Below are positions 61,916 to 64,000 of a stretch of DNA of 64,000 bases, piece by piece. The DNA comes from Nitrospirillum pindoramense (GTDB lineage: Bacteria > Pseudomonadota > Alphaproteobacteria > Azospirillales > Azospirillaceae). The stretch spans positions 62,001 through 126,000 of the forward strand of contig NZ_VITR01000010.1 in NCBI RefSeq assembly GCF_007827955.1, read 5' to 3'. Below the pieces are notes generated by a model that saw only the letters and a list, made by a program, of their open reading frames with translations, searched no databases and had not been told where the DNA came from. How positions within the stretch are numbered: position 1 is the first letter of the stretch; every line of letters starts with the position of its first letter. A program made the position numbers and the translations under genes.

Positions 61916-61976
61916 GTAACGTGTCCTCCAGCTTGTTTTGCGCCTCAGGCGGGCGGTTTGCGCTGGGCTCTCAATG

Positions 61977-61991
61977 GCAAGGGCCGTGCCA
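61977..61991 (-). promoter_or_regulatory. Sigma54 (-24/-12) promoter of the aldehyde dehydrogenase operon
   Basis: On the - strand the sequence reads TGGCAC-N5-TTGC, exactly the sigma54 consensus and spacing. It is about 62 bp upstream of the dehydrogenase start and directed toward it. Confidence 0.82.
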
Positions 61992-62108
61992 ACCTCGTTG
62001 GTCTTTTCAGGAATCCCGTCGGATCAAGCCCTTAATCCATGCCACTTAGGTCGGGTTGCGGGGCCGGTCGATCTGCCTCATGCTGCCGTTCAAAGACAGG
62101 CGCCGGAA

Positions 62109-62164
62109 CTGTCGCGAGCCGCGACAGCCGCGCAACACCTGTCGCAACAATCGGGCTTGCGACA
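62109..62164. promoter_or_regulatory. Two palindromic enhancer (UAS) sites for the sigma54 activator
   Basis: Site 1 is CTGTCGCG-AGC-CGCGACAG (62109-62127), a perfect 8-bp inverted repeat. Site 2 is TGTCGCAA-N9-TTGCGACA (62140-62164), also perfect. Both share TGTCGC half-sites and lie about 120-190 bp upstream of the -24/-12 promoter, the usual enhancer distance. They also sit immediately before the activator gene, which would permit autoregulation. Confidence 0.72.
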
Positions 62165-62191
62165 CCCGTCGCGGCATATGGGAGGATAGGC

Positions 62192-64000
62192 ATGGCGAAC
62201 GCCCCGCACAGCCCGGCGATGGCCGTGGCGCGTGAGCGATTGGGCGAGGCGGGTGGCCTGGAGGGCGCGCCCATCCCGCTGGTTATCGCCCGGTCTTGGC
62301 GGCGTTGCGCCGACCGGGGCCTGCGCGCGGACCGGCCGGCCCACCAGGACCCGCTGCCACGCGCCGATCTGGCGGCGTTGCGCGACCGTCATCATACCTT
62401 GATGCATCTTGCGACACCCGAGCTGGACACCCTGCACCGGGCGATGCGGGATCTGGGCGGCATGGTGCTGCTGACCAACGACCGGGGTCTGATCCTGGAC
62501 GCGCGCGGGGATGCCGGTTTTGTTCGCCGCGCCCGCCGCGTCTCGCTCCAGCCCGGCGCCGGGTGGGGGGAGGATGACGAGGGCACCAACGCCGTGGGCA
62601 CGGCTCTGGCCGAGCGCGCCCTGGTCCAGGTGCGGGGGCCCGAGCACTACCTGACCGACAACGCCTTCCTCATCTGCACCGCCATGCCGGTGACCGATCC
62701 CTATGGCGCCGTGGCGGGGGTGATCGACTTGTCGGGCGACACCCGCCATCCCCGGGCGGACGCCCATGGCCCCGATGCCCAGGCCCTGGCCCGCCTGGCG
62801 GTGGCCCATCTGGAACACCGCTGGGCCGTGCGAGCCGCCGAGGGGCATGAGGCGCTGATCCGCCTGCACGCCCATCCGGCCTGGCTGGGCACCCCGCAGG
62901 AAGGGCTGCTGGCGGTGGACGACGGCATCATCCAGGCGGCCAACCCGGCGGCGTTGACCCTGTTGGGCCTCGGGAATGAGGCCCTCGGCCGGGTCCGCCT
63001 GGACAGCGTGCTGAGCGGCGGACTGGAGCGGGGCGACCGGCTGGTGCGAACGGTGGCGGAGGATCGCCCCCTGCATGCCCGCATGACGACGCCGGGCAAA
63101 CGCCGCCCGTCCACCTCTCGGCCGTCCGCCCGCCGTCCCGCGCGGCAGGATCAGGGGATGACTGCGGGCAGGGACGGCATCCTGTGGGACGCCACCACCC
63201 GCCCCCTGCTGGACCGCGCCATCCTGGCGCTGGACGCCGGCATTCCCATCCTGCTGCAGGGGGAGACGGGCTCGGGCAAGGAGGTGTTCGTGCGCGCGGC
63301 CCACGCCGCCTGCGGCCGCGCGCAGGCCCCGCTGGTGGCGGTCAATTGCGCCGCCATTCCGGAGGGGCTGCTGGAATCGGAACTGTTCGGCTATGAGGAC
63401 GGGGCCTTCACCGGCGCCCGGCGGGGCGGGCACCGGGGCCAGATCCGCCAGGCCGACGGCGGCATCCTGTTCCTGGATGAGATCGGCGACATGCCGCCGG
63501 CGCTTCAGGCCCGCCTGCTGCGCGTGCTGCAGGATGGCGAGGTGACACCCGTGGGCGGCCGGCCGGTGAAGGTGGATTTCCTGCTGGTCACCGCCACCCA
63601 CCGCGACCTGGCGGCCTGCGTGGCCCAAGGCACCTTCCGCGCCGACCTCTATTACCGGCTGAAACACCTGGTGGTGACCCTGCCGCCCCTGCGCGATCGC
63701 CCGCTGGACGCCATCATCGATGCGCTGCTGGCCAGCTTTGGCGCCGATGACCGGGGTATCCGCTTGGCCCCGGCCACCCGCACCCTGTTGCGCCGCCACG
63801 ATTGGCCCGGCAACCTGCGCGAACTGGCCAACCTGCTGCGCACCCTGGTGGCGCTGTCACCGCCCGGCGCCCTGATCACCCCGGCCGACCTGCCGGCGGA
63901 TTTGGCGGGCCGGGCCCCCAAGGACCTGGGCACGGCAACCCACCCCACGCCCAGCCTGAAGGCGCGGGAGGACGACGCCATCCGCCAGGCCCTGGCCCGC
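62192..64000 (+). CDS. Sigma54-dependent activator, AcoR-like (runs off the window)
   Basis: At least 603 codons without a stop, continuing past the right edge. The N-terminal 170 residues match the AcoR sensor region ([13 protein letters not shown], then GAF-like [18 protein letters not shown]). The AAA+ domain has Walker A GETGSGKE (near 357), the sigma54-contact loop GAFTGA (near 404), Walker [12 protein letters not shown] and [12 protein letters not shown]-terminal Fis-type helix-turn-helix is just beginning ([10 protein letters not shown]). GGAGGATAGGC precedes ATG 62192. It is divergent from an aldehyde dehydrogenase operon with a -24/-12 promoter, so it is the likely activator. Confidence 0.92.
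   Translation, partial: MANAPHSPAMAVARERLGEAGGLEGAPIPLVIARSWRRCADRGLRADRPAHQDPLPRADLAALRDRHHTLMHLATPELDTLHRAMRDLGGMVLLTNDRGLILDARGDAGFVRRARRVSLQPGAGWGEDDEGTNAVGTALAERALVQVRGPEHYLTDNAFLICTAMPVTDPYGAVAGVIDLSGDTRHPRADAHGPDAQALARLAVAHLEHRWAVRAAEGHEALIRLHAHPAWLGTPQEGLLAVDDGIIQAANPAALTLLGLGNEALGRVRLDSVLSGGLERGDRLVRTVAEDRPLHARMTTPGKRRPSTSRPSARRPARQDQGMTAGRDGILWDATTRPLLDRAILALDAGIPILLQGETGSGKEVFVRAAHAACGRAQAPLVAVNCAAIPEGLLESELFGYEDGAFTGARRGGHRGQIRQADGGILFLDEIGDMPPALQARLLRVLQDGEVTPVGGRPVKVDFLLVTATHRDLAACVAQGTFRADLYYRLKHLVVTLPPLRDRPLDAIIDALLASFGADDRGIRLAPATRTLLRRHDWPGNLRELANLLRTLVALSPPGALITPADLPADLAGRAPKDLGTATHPTPSLKAREDDAIRQALAR

Overview
The window is about 65-70% GC, and its base composition, gene families and dense translationally coupled operons suggest an alphaproteobacterium of the Azospirillum/Nitrospirillum type (Rhodospirillales). 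That assignment is an inference from gene content; there is no rRNA gene in the window. I see no tRNA, CRISPR array or prophage. One complete insertion sequence is present. The last gene runs off the right edge.

Layout. (1) 27-7520: four exported enzymes on + that together look like a glucuronoxylan/acetyl-xylan module: GH3, GH115, a polysaccharide deacetylase and an SGNH esterase. (2) 7521-20980: general metabolism and regulation: DUF1636, a YcaQ-like glycosylase, DUF4865, a divergent XRE-cupin/GNAT pair, mmsA with a divergent LysR regulator, DUF3775, a DUF892 ferritin-like protein, otsA, a GntR/hydrolase pair, an enoyl-CoA hydratase and ilvE. (3) 28921-20994 on -: an eight-gene alkanesulfonate operon with two complete ABC transporters, ssuD and a terminal FAD/NAD(P) protein. 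(4) 29098-30597: tyrS, preceded by what looks like a complete ribosome-mediated attenuator: a 16-codon leader with adjacent Tyr codons, an antiterminator and a terminator. (5) 31743-53964: a peptide and amino acid scavenging island. It holds a TonB-dependent receptor, four S10 serine carboxypeptidase paralogues, M61, S9 and M38 hydrolases, two PLP enzymes (one Tat-exported), a double-domain ornithine cyclodeaminase-like protein, twin Lrp regulators and an APC permease. A GCATAA/TTATGC element recurs in the gaps upstream of its genes. (6) 54051-56473: a TonB siderophore receptor behind a Fur-like box. (7) 56550-57990: an IS256-family element with a 9-bp target duplication, inserted into the arm of a palindrome. 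(8) 58079-60395: a lower-GC response regulator/AraC pair lying between a decayed and an intact DUF779 gene. (9) 60395-64000: an aldehyde dehydrogenase/DUF779 operon with a -24/-12 promoter, paired UAS palindromes and a divergent sigma54 activator.

The strongest unusual signals are the tyrS attenuator, a 70-bp dispersed repeat present twice whose stems differ but keep their pairing, the peptide island with its shared upstream motif and tandem cyclodeaminase fusion, and the self-contained sigma54 circuit at the right end.
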